Source: Candidatus Amarolinea dominans (GTDB taxonomy: Bacteria; Chloroflexota; Anaerolineae; SSC4; Amarolineaceae). From it: a DNA stretch of 64,000 bases. The DNA is taken from NCBI GenBank assembly GCA_016719785.1, contig JADJYJ010000011.1, positions 118,515 to 182,514 on the forward strand, written 5' to 3'. Position numbers and translations under genes: made by a program. Each line of letters begins with the position of its first letter. The stretch's first letter is position 1. A model generated the notes under the pieces. That model made no database searches. It was not told the origin of the DNA and was given only the letters and a program-made list of their open reading frames with translations. Below, in pieces: positions 36,203-44,423 of the stretch.

Positions 36203-36766
36203 ATGCCCAAGCAACCCACCTACACCTGGACGCACGTGAACGCACGGCTTAGGAACTTGGAGAAGGGTGACTTCCTGCTTCTCCTGCATGACCTGTATGC
36301 GTTGAACGCGGATAACCGGCTCTTTCTGACCACGCGCCTGCTGCCCGGGACGCCGGCGGAGATGGTGGCGCCGTATCGCAAAGCCATTTCCCAGGTGTTC
36401 AATCCTGACCGGGGCCTGCCCAGCCTGCAACTGCGCGTGGCGCGCAAGGCGGTGAACGATTTCAAGAAGCTCTGCCATGACCCACTGCCAGTCATTGATC
36501 TGATGCTCTTCTATGTCGAGGAAGGTGTGACCTGCGCCCGAACCTACGGCAATCTCGATCCAGCGGTCTACCAGAGCCTGGCGTCGGTCTATCTGGGAGC
36601 AGCAGAGCGGACTGCCAATCTCGGTGACCCGGCGACGACGGAAGGTTTGCGCCCACGCTTTGCGCAGCTTGTTCGCGATGCGGCGGATCTCGGTTGGGGT
36701 CTGCACGATGAGCTGATCAATATCTACCTGAGCTACCTGCCGCCAGACGACGACGAGCTAATATAA
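36203..36766 (+). CDS. DUF6155-like protein
   Basis: A 187-residue protein. LEKGDFLLLLHDLYALNADN is followed by the family-like DLMLFYVEEGVTCARTYGNL and GWGLHDELINIYLSYLP. The function is unknown. It begins 18 bp after the first antitoxin and is followed by the promoter of the second. A fragment of another copy lies at 35573. Confidence 0.6.
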   Translation: MPKQPTYTWTHVNARLRNLEKGDFLLLLHDLYALNADNRLFLTTRLLPGTPAEMVAPYRKAISQVFNPDRGLPSLQLRVARKAVNDFKKLCHDPLPVIDLMLFYVEEGVTCARTYGNLDPAVYQSLASVYLGAAERTANLGDPATTEGLRPRFAQLVRDAADLGWGLHDELINIYLSYLPPDDDELI

Positions 36767-36828
36767 AATCGGGCGACCTGCAATCGCCCGGTCCCCCCAT
36801 TCTGAGATGCGCCCCTTGCAGATACGTC

Positions 36829-36897
36829 TTGACAACCCAGTCCGCGGAGACTATACTTATCTAAGTTAGATAACTTAGATAAGATACGCCTCAGGAG
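36829..36897 (+). promoter_or_regulatory. Promoter, palindromic operator and ribosome site of TA module 2
   Basis: TTGACA (36829-36834), 17 bp, TATACT (36852-36857). TTATCTAAGTTA at 36857-36868 and its exact reverse complement at 36871-36882 form an operator with 12-bp arms and 2-bp centre, overlapping the end of the -10 box. AGGAG lies 8 bp before ATG 36905. Autorepression by the Phd domain is expected. Confidence 0.88.
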
Positions 36898-36904
36898 AAG
36901 TCGT

Positions 36905-37462
36905 ATGACCATCATCCTCAATTCCAGCCAGGTGCAGCAGAACTTCGGTCAGGCCGTGGATCGGGCCATGATGGCCGATGATGTGATCGTGGAACGCTAT
37001 GGCATTCCGCGCGTGGCGATTGTCGAGTACACACGCTATCAGAAGTTGATCGAGGCTGAACGCCAACGCGCACGCAACCAGGCCACCCCGGCCACCCCGG
37101 TCGCCCCGGCCACCCCGGCGATGGAAGCAGCCGCAGATTCATCCGACCTGGCTGAATACCGGCATATCACCCGTGTGCCGGGAGTCTGCGGCGGTCGGCC
37201 GATCATTCAAGGTACCCGCACACCGGTCAAGGCGATCGTTGGCTATCACAAGCTGGGACTCAGCGCGGATGACATTCTGGCCGGCTTACCGCACCTGACG
37301 CCGGCCCAGGTGTACGAAGCGCTCAGCTATTACCATGACCACCAGGCGGAGATCGAACAGGAGATCGCAGAGGATCAACTGGTCCCTCTCAGTCAGCAGT
37401 ATGGCCTGCAGGTCGCGGCGGACGGTCGCGTTCTGAGCGTTGGGCAGGCGCAGGATGCCTGA
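36905..37462 (+). CDS. Phd/YefM-DUF433 fused antitoxin
   Basis: A 185-residue protein. Residues 1-55 (MTIILNSSQVQQNFGQAVDR, IVERYGIPRVAIVEY) are Phd/YefM. A Pro/Ala/Thr linker with four ATP-type repeats follows. Then YRHITRVPGVCGGRPIIQGT and VYEALSYYHDHQAEIEQEI form a complete DUF433, the domain that normally neutralises DUF5615 PIN-like toxins. So two antitoxin types are joined in one chain. It overlaps the toxin start by 8 bp. Confidence 0.82.
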   Translation: MTIILNSSQVQQNFGQAVDRAMMADDVIVERYGIPRVAIVEYTRYQKLIEAERQRARNQATPATPVAPATPAMEAAADSSDLAEYRHITRVPGVCGGRPIIQGTRTPVKAIVGYHKLGLSADDILAGLPHLTPAQVYEALSYYHDHQAEIEQEIAEDQLVPLSQQYGLQVAADGRVLSVGQAQDA

Positions 37463-37817
37463 GGAGCCAACGCTGTTTGCACGCCTGTACCTTGATGAAG
37501 ATGTACACAAGGGTGTGGCTGCGGCTTTGCGGCTGCGGTATTTCGATGCGGTGAGCGTGCATGAAACCGGGGCGTGGGGTCTGACCGATGCTGAACAACT
37601 GGCGTTGGCGGCCGATCAACAGCGCGCCCTTTTCACCTTCAACACGGTTGATTTTCTCCTGCTGCACCGGGCCTGGCTGGCGACCGGCCGCATCCACTGG
37701 GGGATCATCGTTTGCGAGCAGTTACTGCCGGGCGAGACGATCCGCCGCCTGCTACACCTGCTGAACCGCGTGACGGCGGACGAAATGCGCAACCAGGTTT
37801 ACTGGCTACCGGGGTAA
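37455..37817 (+). CDS. DUF5615 PIN-like toxin (VapC45-like)
   Basis: A 120-residue protein. FARLYLDEDVHKGVAAALRL gives the first acidic pair (DED), FDAVSVHETGAWGLTDAEQL the second region, and LFTFNTVDFLLLHRAW the T-x-x-x-D motif, all typical of DUF5615 (COG4634) RNases. The stop codon TAA lies in the left terminal repeat of the MITE-like element, so a few terminal residues may have been replaced. Partner antitoxin is the overlapping DUF433 fusion. Confidence 0.82.
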   Translation: MPEEPTLFARLYLDEDVHKGVAAALRLRYFDAVSVHETGAWGLTDAEQLALAADQQRALFTFNTVDFLLLHRAWLATGRIHWGIIVCEQLLPGETIRRLLHLLNRVTADEMRNQVYWLPG

Positions 37818-37943
37818 CTGCTCAGGCGGCCCCCCTGCCCCCCCAATCCTGGGGGGAAAAGCATTCGGCTCCCCCAGGATTGGGGGCAGGGGGGCACTCC
37901 GGGCGCTATCGAGATCATTCTCACTGCCTGGCTGAGCAGTTAC
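37814..37943. mobile_element. MITE-like element, copy 3, complete with both terminal repeats
   Basis: GTAACTGCTCAG at 37814-37825 and its exact reverse complement at 37932-37943 bound 130 bp holding the GC-rich hairpin with loop AAAAGCATTCGGCT. Copies 1 and 2 keep only the left repeat. No reading frame inside. No clear target duplication is visible. Confidence 0.82.
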
Positions 37944-38028
37944 GAAAAATGACGACAATCACGTGCCTACGCCATCCTGGGCATGCCTCAAGGCCCAGCT
38001 TCGGCGCCTGGACGAGGACGCACCGACC

Positions 38029-38412
38029 ATGACACTATTACTCAACTTCTCCCACCCCCTGACCGAGGCTCACCTGGCGGCCATTCGCAGCCTGATCGGC
38101 GCGGAGGCCGTGCAGGTGATCGCGCTCAACAGCCAGGTGGATGTGCAGCAGCCGCTGGCGCCGCAGGCGACGGCGCTGGCCGACGCGGCCGGGCTCTCAT
38201 CCGAGGCCTGGCAAACGACGCGGCTGCTGATCGTGCCGCCCGCGCTGAACTTCAGCGCCGCGGTGCTGCTGGCCGAGCTGCACGGCCGCATGGGTTATTT
38301 CCCGCCCATTGTGCGCCTGCGGCCGGTAGCCGGCAGCACACCGCCCCGCTTCGAGGTGGCGGAGATCATCAATTTGCAGGCGGTGCGTGAAGAGGCGCGC
38401 ACGCGGCGCTGA
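38029..38412 (+). CDS. csx15: Csx15 family CRISPR-associated protein
   Basis: A 127-residue protein: MTLLLNFSHPLTEAHLAAIR, SSEAWQTTRLLIVPPALNF and the end HGRMGYFPPIVRLRPV then EVAEIINLQAVREEARTRR. I recognise this as Csx15, a small Rossmann-like protein found near type III loci of Chloroflexota; the function is unknown. Its 3' end is copied twice, in worn form, at about 39440 and 39640. It lies just after the MITE-like element, apart from the other cas genes. Confidence 0.7.
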   Translation: MTLLLNFSHPLTEAHLAAIRSLIGAEAVQVIALNSQVDVQQPLAPQATALADAAGLSSEAWQTTRLLIVPPALNFSAAVLLAELHGRMGYFPPIVRLRPVAGSTPPRFEVAEIINLQAVREEARTRR

Positions 38413-38429
38413 GCTTGAGGAGCGTCGTT

Positions 38430-38508
38430 CATGAGAGTTGCCAACTTACGGAAAAGTTGGCAACCCTCATGAGGAGCGTCGTTTATGGAGTTGCCAACTT
38501 ACGGTGAC
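38430..38508. repeat. Short palindromic repeats after csx15
   Basis: GAGAGTTGCCAACTT with the mirrored AAGTTGGCAACCCTC forms a hairpin at 38435-38470, followed by a half copy (GGAGTTGCCAACTTACGG) at about 38487. Related hairpins occur at about 39417 and 39595. Confidence 0.7.
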
Positions 38509-38562
38509 TTGACGCACTTCCCACCTTGTTTTATACTTATCTATGTCATGCAACATAGATAA
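38509..38562 (+). promoter_or_regulatory. Promoter and palindromic operator of TA module 3
   Basis: TTGACG (38509-38514), 17 bp, TATACT (38532-38537). TTATCTATGT at 38537-38546 and its exact reverse complement at 38553-38562 flank CATGCA. The position against the -10 box is the same as in module 2, but the operator half-site differs in its inner bases (ATGT against AAGTTA). Confidence 0.85.
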
Positions 38563-38587
38563 AACATCCAAAAAGGAGATGGGGCTT

Positions 38588-38884
38588 GTGGTGATCCAAT
38601 TGCAGTCCAGCCAGGTGCAACAAAATTTCGGTGCGGCGGTGGAGCGGGCGTTGCACGATGCCGATGTCGTGGTGGAACGCTACGGTACGCCGCGTGTGGC
38701 GATCATCGAGTATGGGCGCTATCAGCGCTTGGTGGGGGCGGAACGAGAACTCCTGCGCACGCGCTTGCAGCTGGCGTCGGCCGCGGCCGCGGCACGCGCC
38801 GCCAGCTTAAGCGAGGCGGAGATCTCCGCCTTGATCGAACGCGCCCGCACGGAAGTCGCCGCTGACGAGGGCGGGGCTACATGA
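38588..38884 (+). CDS. Phd/YefM-type antitoxin
   Basis: About 98 residues from GTG 38588 (ATG 38579 and GTG 38591 are alternatives; AAGGAG at 38573-38578 favours 38588). IQLQSSQVQQNFGAAVERAL and VVERYGTPRVAIIEYGRYQR match the N-terminal domain of the other two antitoxins. The C-terminal part is a long helix ending ALIERARTEVAADEGGAT instead of DUF433, fitting the different toxin type next to it. It overlaps the toxin gene by ATGA. Confidence 0.8.
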   Translation: MVIQLQSSQVQQNFGAAVERALHDADVVVERYGTPRVAIIEYGRYQRLVGAERELLRTRLQLASAAAAARAASLSEAEISALIERARTEVAADEGGAT

Positions 38885-39300
38885 TCCGCGTCGTCATTGA
38901 TACCGGTGTCTTCATCCGCTATCTTATCAAGCCGAGCGCGGCGATCAAGGAATTGATCGAAGTCCGCTGGCTGAACGACGAGATCGCGTTGGTCTCTGCG
39001 CCGGAGTTGATGGCCGAGCTAACCGGTGTGCTGAAACGGGACTATATCCGCAAGCTCATTCAGCCAGAGAATACCGAAGCGCTTCTGGAAATCATCTATC
39101 GCAAAGTGGAACTGCTGCCGGCGCTGGGAGAAGTCCCTGTTTACAGCCGGGATCCGAAAGATGATAAGTTCATCGCCTGTGCATTGGCGGCGGGGGTCCC
39201 CGATGTGATTACGGTGGATGAGGATCTGCTGATTCTCGCCGAGGTGGGCGGAGCGCGCCTGTTGACGCCCTATCAGTTCCTGGCCCGCTTTCGGAAGTAA
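38881..39300 (+). CDS. PIN-domain toxin (VapC-like, COG1569 type)
   Basis: A 139-residue protein. MIRVVIDTGVFIRYLIKPSA holds the first Asp, LMAELTGVLKRDYI the Glu, and VYSRDPKDDKFIACALAAGV the DPxDD cluster typical of the COG1569 PIN group, with VITVDEDLLIL as the last acidic site. All expected catalytic residues are present. Probable ribonuclease toxin paired with the preceding antitoxin. Confidence 0.85.
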   Translation: MIRVVIDTGVFIRYLIKPSAAIKELIEVRWLNDEIALVSAPELMAELTGVLKRDYIRKLIQPENTEALLEIIYRKVELLPALGEVPVYSRDPKDDKFIACALAAGVPDVITVDEDLLILAEVGGARLLTPYQFLARFRK

Positions 39301-39409
39301 GAGACGTTGCTGTTGATTGATTCATTGATTTCTCTCATCCCGTTGCCCCAACTAGGCCAGGTCGCGGCGCCATTGGGTCGTCGAAAAACAACTGTCGGCG
39401 GCTGGCACT

Positions 39410-39738
39410 GAGCCTGTGAGAGTTACCCTTTTCCGAAAGTTGGCAACTCTCACGGCCACGATTTCCCCGCCATCGTGCGGCTGCGATCGGCGGCGGGCAG
39501 CCTGACATGTGCTTCGAGGTGGCGGAGATCATCAATTTGCAGGAGGTGCGTGAGGAGGCGCGCACGCGGCGATGGGCTTGAGGAGCGCCGTTCATGAGAG
39601 TTGCCAATTTTCGGAAAAGTTGGCAACCCGCACTGTCATCGTGCGCCGGCGGCCTGCCACAACGCTTCGAGGCGGCGGAGATCATCAATCGCAGGCGGTG
39701 CGAGAGAGGACACGGCGATACCAACAGGTGGTGAAAGC
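39410..39738. repeat. Worn copies of the csx15 3' end with hairpin repeats, no gene
   Basis: Two imperfect copies of the csx15 tail (GAGGTGGCGGAGATCATCAA at about 39516, GAGGCGGCGGAGATCATCAA at about 39670) are interleaved with palindromes like the one after csx15 (GTGAGAGTT...AACTCTCAC at 39415-39450; GAGAGTTGCCAATTTTCGG at about 39596). The sequence TTGAGGAGCGCCGTTCATGA after copy 2 also matches the DNA after csx15. So the csx15 tail plus hairpin was duplicated as a unit. Confidence 0.65.
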
Positions 39739-40632
39739 ATGATTCAGAAATTAACTCGTCAAGATTCTTTTACTGACTTTGTCGCAGAACTGATCGCTCA
39801 ACCCAATCTATCACTGGCGCTCGGCGCCTTCCTGATCGGCCTGCTCGGTAACGTGCTGGCTAGCGCGTTGGGAGACTGGTATCTGTGGTTGATCCCAGGG
39901 CACTGGATCATTATAATCGGACTGGCTTTGGCTGTTGTGGGCCTGTACTTCCAGTATGTTCGACGTAAGCGGACTGTGGTTATCGAGATGCAAGACAACC
40001 AACCCACGGGCAAAGCAGGGGTGATTTTATTGTTGAGCACACTGAATCCGCCGACAGGAGGAACAGCCGCAGAGAATCAGCAACGCCGAGCTGAGGTGGA
40101 AACTACGATCACACATATCCGCGAAAGCGCGTCAGAGAATCTGACGTCTGCGGACTTCGCACTGCTGAACAACACGAATCTGACACCCGCCCTGCGCGCC
40201 CTGGAATGGCATGCCCAGGTCGGCGCTCTGCGCGAGTGCTGGCTGTTGGGCACTCCGGATGAGAGCCGTGCGAATGGCACATTGCAGCATGGCTCAGCCT
40301 GGCTGGCCCCTGTTTTGCAACGCTGGTTTGAACTGCTGCACCCGGGACTGAAAGTAAACTTCAACCTGGTGGCGCCGGTACCGTCGCGGTCCTATTTTCA
40401 GCTTTGGCAGAAAGTGGATGAGATTTTCACCCGTAGCCCCTATCGGCCAGAAAACATCATATGCGACATCACTGGCGGGCTTAAGTTGATGAGCGTCGGC
40501 GCAGCTTTGGCTTGTCTCGTTCCTGGTCGTACGATGCAATACATGGCCAGTGACCGCGACTGGAAGGGTGAACCGATCGACAAGGGAAAAATGGAGCCTG
40601 TCCTGGTGGATATCACGCCCTACCTGATCTAG
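39739..40632 (+). CDS. Membrane-anchored CARF protein (Cam1-like)
   Basis: A 297-residue protein. Two membrane segments lie near the N-terminus: LSLALGAFLIGLLGNVLAS and WIIIIGLALAVVGLYFQY, followed by basic RRKR. The rest is a CARF domain: AGVILLLSTLNPPTGG, LECHAQ-like helix EWHAQVGALRECWLLG, and IICDITGGLKLMSVGAALAC, the TGG-x-K ligand loop, near residue 245. This layout (TM then CARF) is that of Cam1, a cyclic-tetra-adenylate-gated membrane effector, although Cam1 is shorter and has one TM helix. Most likely a second Cas10-triggered effector acting on the membrane. It precedes cas6. Confidence 0.78.
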   Translation: MIQKLTRQDSFTDFVAELIAQPNLSLALGAFLIGLLGNVLASALGDWYLWLIPGHWIIIIGLALAVVGLYFQYVRRKRTVVIEMQDNQPTGKAGVILLLSTLNPPTGGTAAENQQRRAEVETTITHIRESASENLTSADFALLNNTNLTPALRALEWHAQVGALRECWLLGTPDESRANGTLQHGSAWLAPVLQRWFELLHPGLKVNFNLVAPVPSRSYFQLWQKVDEIFTRSPYRPENIICDITGGLKLMSVGAALACLVPGRTMQYMASDRDWKGEPIDKGKMEPVLVDITPYLI

Positions 40633-40801
40633 TAAGATGGCACTGAGGCCAACACGCCTGGCGCTTTGCAAGGCGCCAAGCGCGTGATGGGTTTCTGTTT
40701 TCGCCAATCCAACGTCGTTGCAGCCAGCACCTCCTGGACTCTGAAAAACCGCAAAGCTAGTCGTAAGGCCCTTTTTGGCTTATCGAGAAGGATTGTCAAT
40801 C

Positions 40802-41623
40802 ATGCTCATTGCCATTGTACTCAAACTCACCGCTGATCGCAACCTGGCGCTGCCGCCGCACTTGGGGCGGGCGAATTATGCGGCGACGCTGCGCCGGCTG
40901 GAGCAGGTGGAGCCGGGGCTGGGTGATGTGGCGCACGCGGGCGAGGGGCCGAAGCCGTTGACCTGTTCGTCACTGCTGAATCATCTGCCGCGCGGAGGAC
41001 AGTCGCTGATCCGCGCCGGCGAAGAGGTGCAGGTGCGCATCACCGGGCTGGAGGCGCGTATCAGCCAGGCGCTGGCCCGCGGTCTGCTGGAGCAGCCGCC
41101 CGCAACCTGGGAACTGGACGGCGAGGTCTTCCAGGTGACGGGGGTGGTGTGCGACGAACGCCAGCACAGCTGGACCGGGCAAGCCACTTACCAGGAACTG
41201 CTCAGCACCTATGTGCATAGGGCGGACGAGGCGTCGGCCCAGGTGCAGTTGGAGTTCGGCAGCCCGACGGCCTTTTCGTCCAAGGGGCTGACCATGCCGG
41301 CGCCGCTGCCCTACCTGGTCTTTGGCAGCCTGGCGGACCGTTGGAACGCGTTCAGCCCGGTTCCGCTGGCGTCCGACACGCGCCAGTTCGTGGAAGAAAA
41401 CGTCGCGCTCAGCCGCTTCGATCTGCACACACGGCCGGTGCAGACCAAGAACAGCGGTCTTTACATCGGCGCGGAAGGCATGGCCCAGTACACGGCCGTG
41501 CGCAGGGATCGCTACTGGCTGGTGGCGCTCAATGTGCTGGCCGATTTTGCCCTCTTCAGCGGCGTGGGCACGCAAACCACCATCGGCATGGGTCAGGCGC
41601 GGCGCCGCTGGCCTGAATCGTAA
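40802..41623 (+). CDS. cas6: Cas6 crRNA-processing endonuclease
   Basis: A 273-residue protein from ATG 40802. The first RAMP half starts MLIAIVLKLTADRNLALPPH with the LGRANYAATLRRLE helix; the second half has KGLTMPAPLPYLVFGSLADR and closes with DFALFSGVGTQTTIGMGQAR, the Gly-rich loop and C-terminal signature of Cas6. It would cut the repeat transcript of the array at 54-60 kb, most likely eight bases before the repeat end (ATTGAAAC handle; inference from family behaviour). Confidence 0.88.
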   Translation: MLIAIVLKLTADRNLALPPHLGRANYAATLRRLEQVEPGLGDVAHAGEGPKPLTCSSLLNHLPRGGQSLIRAGEEVQVRITGLEARISQALARGLLEQPPATWELDGEVFQVTGVVCDERQHSWTGQATYQELLSTYVHRADEASAQVQLEFGSPTAFSSKGLTMPAPLPYLVFGSLADRWNAFSPVPLASDTRQFVEENVALSRFDLHTRPVQTKNSGLYIGAEGMAQYTAVRRDRYWLVALNVLADFALFSGVGTQTTIGMGQARRRWPES

Positions 41624-41657
41624 CCACCGCATTCCTGCTCACTGCGCGCGCCAGCTT

Positions 41658-41755
41658 GGACAGGATTGACAGGATGAACAGGATTTTTGCCCTGTGGTGG
41701 GCATAATAATCGGCACAGAGAGCCAAATCTCCTGTCAATCCTGTAAATCCTGTCC
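41658..41755. repeat. Inverted repeat of ACAGGATT units
   Basis: GGACAGGATTGACAGGATGA on the left and its mirror (ATCCTGTAAATCCTGTCC) on the right enclose about 45 bp. The arms are themselves tandem ACAGGATTn units. Part of a 276-bp stretch without a gene. Confidence 0.7.
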
Positions 41756-41899
41756 GACTCCCTGGCAGCCTGAGCAGCCACACCCCCGCGCTAATCATTC
41801 CCCCGTGCCAACGCACAACCAAATCGTCAGACGGGGGAAACCAGGGGATCAAAGAACCTGGTTTTTTCTTTCATCCTTTGTCTCTGAAAGGAGTTCCTG

Positions 41900-44302
41900 A
41901 TGCGCTCTTGCTCTGCCTGTCAGTATGAAAATCCGGATGATGCCCTCTTTTGCGCCAAATGCCAGACCGCGCTGAACGCGTCGCCGCCCGCGCCGTCAGG
42001 GGGCGGCGTTCACGTGGGCGGCGACGCGGGCGTGGTGCGCGTGCATGACGAATCGCAGACCGTGAACAACATCACGATCAGCATTGCGCCGCAAAAGCTG
42101 GCCGATCTGATGCGCGTCAGCGGGCAGGAGGCGGGCGCAGCCGATGAGACTGAACGCCTGGCGCTGAGCGGCGGCGCACTGGCGGCCGAAACCAGGCTTG
42201 CTCTGAGCGAGTTCGAGGTGGGCGCGGATGAGCAGGAGATGGTGCTGCGGGTGTTCGCGGCGCCGCCCGGCCTGGACGCAGCCCGCGCGGCGCTGAGCCG
42301 GCGCCTGCTGGTGCTGACAGCCGCGCCGGGCAGCGGCTGTTACACCGCCGCGCTGGCGCTGGCCCTGCAGTTGCGCGATCAACAGGCCCGGCATGGCCCC
42401 GCGCCGCGCATCTACGCGCTGCCCCAACGCCTGGTCGTTTCCACACGCAGCCTGTTGAACGGCGAACAGGCGGCCAATACGATCCTGGTGGTTTATGACC
42501 AGGGCGAGCCGGCCAACGCGGTGGTGCGTGAACTGAGCGAGGAGCGCCAGCAGCCGTCGGTGACGCGCATTCGCGCCACGCTGACCCAGGTGAAAAGCAC
42601 GCTGATCCTGGTGTGCAGCCAGACCTCGCCCCTGATCGCCAATGCGAGTGTGCGCCGTGCGCTGCAGGAGGCCGGCGCCCTGGTGGAAATCGGCATGCCG
42701 CCGCCGGGCCAGGTGCTGGAGCGCCATGTCACCTGGGCGGCCGGCGATGAGACCTGGCAGCAGTTGACCGCGGGCCTGCGGGAGCGGGTGGAATGGCTGG
42801 CGCAGCGCTTGCGCCTGCCGCGGCGCATTGCCAAGTTCGCCCAGTTCTATGCGCGCAGCCTGGCCGAGCAGTGCCGGCCGGACGATGTGGAGGCGAACTG
42901 GCGCCTGGCCGAGCGCCTGGCCGCGACCGCGCTCGATGTGCGCGCTGAGGCGCGCAGCCTGTTCAAAGGGCTGACCGATGATCGCCTGCGTTGGCTGGCC
43001 GTCACCCTCTGCCTGTTTCACGACGCCCGCTTGACCGATTTCTGGCGGCTGTACGAGCTGCTCAGCGCGCATGGCCGGGCGCTGCAGGAAAACCGCCGAC
43101 CGCTGCCGGCGGCCGAACAGCCGGCCGCAACCGCCGGCGCCGCGCCGGCGCCTCTGCCCAGCCTGTTTGCCGACAACGACGCGGACCTGCTGCTGGCCGT
43201 GCATGGCGAGGTGGTGACGGTGGAGGAGCGCCTGGAAACGGGCGTGGCGCAGGTGCGCCGCGTGCGTTTCGAGGACGCCGAGCTGCAGAGCGCCATGCTG
43301 GGCTTTTTGCAGGAAAACCATCACGCCCTGCTGCTGGGCCTGGCGCCGCTGCTGGAGACGTTGGTCAAGGAGGGCAATCTGGAGGTGCGCATCGCGGCGG
43401 CGCGTGCGCTTGGTGCGATCGGCACGCTGGACTTTGGCCGCCTGCTGCAGCCGCTGCTCGAACGCTGGCGTGACAGCGATGCCGCGTTCGTGCGCGCGAC
43501 GGTGGGCTATACCCTGGATGCCGTGCTGGCGGAAGGGGGCGCGAGCGCTGAGGCGCTGCAATTGCTGCACACCTGGGTGGAGACGCGGCCCGCGGGCGGC
43601 GATCGTTGGAAGCGGCAATGGACTGTGGCGGCTGCGCTCAAAATTATCGGCCAGCAGCGCATTGACCTGGCGCTGGCGGAGATGAAGCGCCTGGGCCTGG
43701 CCTTTCACCTGGTCAACGACCGCCAGGCGGTGGGCCAGGTGCTGCCAGCCTTCAGCTTTACGCTGGTGGTGCTCAGCCTGCAGGGGCATGTGCGGCCGGT
43801 GTTGCGTGTACTGACCGCGTGGATGCATGAGCCGCAACTGCCCAGCCACACGCTGCGCCTGACCGCGGCGCTGGTCTGGGCGCAGGTGATGGACGTTTAC
43901 AATGACCTGGCGCAAGCCGAACGCCAGCGTGCCACGGGCGGCCCGTATCATGAGATGGTGCGCCTGGCGCTGGCGGGCGAGGAAACGAGTCTGTTGGTGG
44001 ACAGCGTGACGCAGGCGTTTTTGGGCTGGTGCGACATCTGGCAGCAGGATCAACGGCAATACCGCGTGGTGCTCGACATCCTGCAGATGTGGGCGGAGGA
44101 TGCGGCCGGCAGTACACCGGCGCGTGCGGCCGTCCAGCAGTTGATCGCGCAGGTCTGGCGACGCCTGGCGCAGGGGTCAATCCACGACGCGCCGCGTTTT
44201 TTCGAGGCTGGCCTGAGGCGCTGGCGCGCCGATCGCCGCCGTCACCCTGGCGCGGCCGCGCTGGCGGTTGCATTGTTGGCGCGTGAGGTGAGCAAGGACT
44301 GA
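41900..44302 (+). CDS. Zinc-ribbon, degenerate NTPase and HEAT-like protein (800 aa)
   Basis: GAAAGGAG precedes ATG 41900. Residues 4-21 are a zinc ribbon (CSACQYENPDDALFCAKC). A short beta-rich part with VHVGGDAGVVRVHDE follows. Around residues 135-160, LLVLTAAPGSGCYTAALALA resembles a P-loop but lacks the Lys (GSGCYT), so ATP binding is doubtful. The rest is helical; AARALGAIGTLDFGRLLQPL and the repeats around it look like HEAT units. Not a known Cas protein. It is the first of three large genes between cas6 and the RT gene. Possibly a scaffold or sensor (inference). Confidence 0.6.
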   Translation: MRSCSACQYENPDDALFCAKCQTALNASPPAPSGGGVHVGGDAGVVRVHDESQTVNNITISIAPQKLADLMRVSGQEAGAADETERLALSGGALAAETRLALSEFEVGADEQEMVLRVFAAPPGLDAARAALSRRLLVLTAAPGSGCYTAALALALQLRDQQARHGPAPRIYALPQRLVVSTRSLLNGEQAANTILVVYDQGEPANAVVRELSEERQQPSVTRIRATLTQVKSTLILVCSQTSPLIANASVRRALQEAGALVEIGMPPPGQVLERHVTWAAGDETWQQLTAGLRERVEWLAQRLRLPRRIAKFAQFYARSLAEQCRPDDVEANWRLAERLAATALDVRAEARSLFKGLTDDRLRWLAVTLCLFHDARLTDFWRLYELLSAHGRALQENRRPLPAAEQPAATAGAAPAPLPSLFADNDADLLLAVHGEVVTVEERLETGVAQVRRVRFEDAELQSAMLGFLQENHHALLLGLAPLLETLVKEGNLEVRIAAARALGAIGTLDFGRLLQPLLERWRDSDAAFVRATVGYTLDAVLAEGGASAEALQLLHTWVETRPAGGDRWKRQWTVAAALKIIGQQRIDLALAEMKRLGLAFHLVNDRQAVGQVLPAFSFTLVVLSLQGHVRPVLRVLTAWMHEPQLPSHTLRLTAALVWAQVMDVYNDLAQAERQRATGGPYHEMVRLALAGEETSLLVDSVTQAFLGWCDIWQQDQRQYRVVLDILQMWAEDAAGSTPARAAVQQLIAQVWRRLAQGSIHDAPRFFEAGLRRWRADRRRHPGAAALAVALLAREVSKD

Positions 44303-44423
44303 ACCGCTAAGACGCGAAGTCCGCGAAGTCCGCGAATAAGACTGGCGATTTCTTGCACAGAGACCAAGTATTCTTTCGCCACGAATGGCACGAATTTGTA
44401 CGAAGGCAAAGGAGCAGATGACG

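Noticed and set aside
41996..44059. Long minus-strand open frame opposite the zinc-ribbon/HEAT gene
   Set aside because: It mirrors the codon pattern of the GC-rich plus-strand gene, is rich in His, Gln and Arg as such shadows are, and has no domain.
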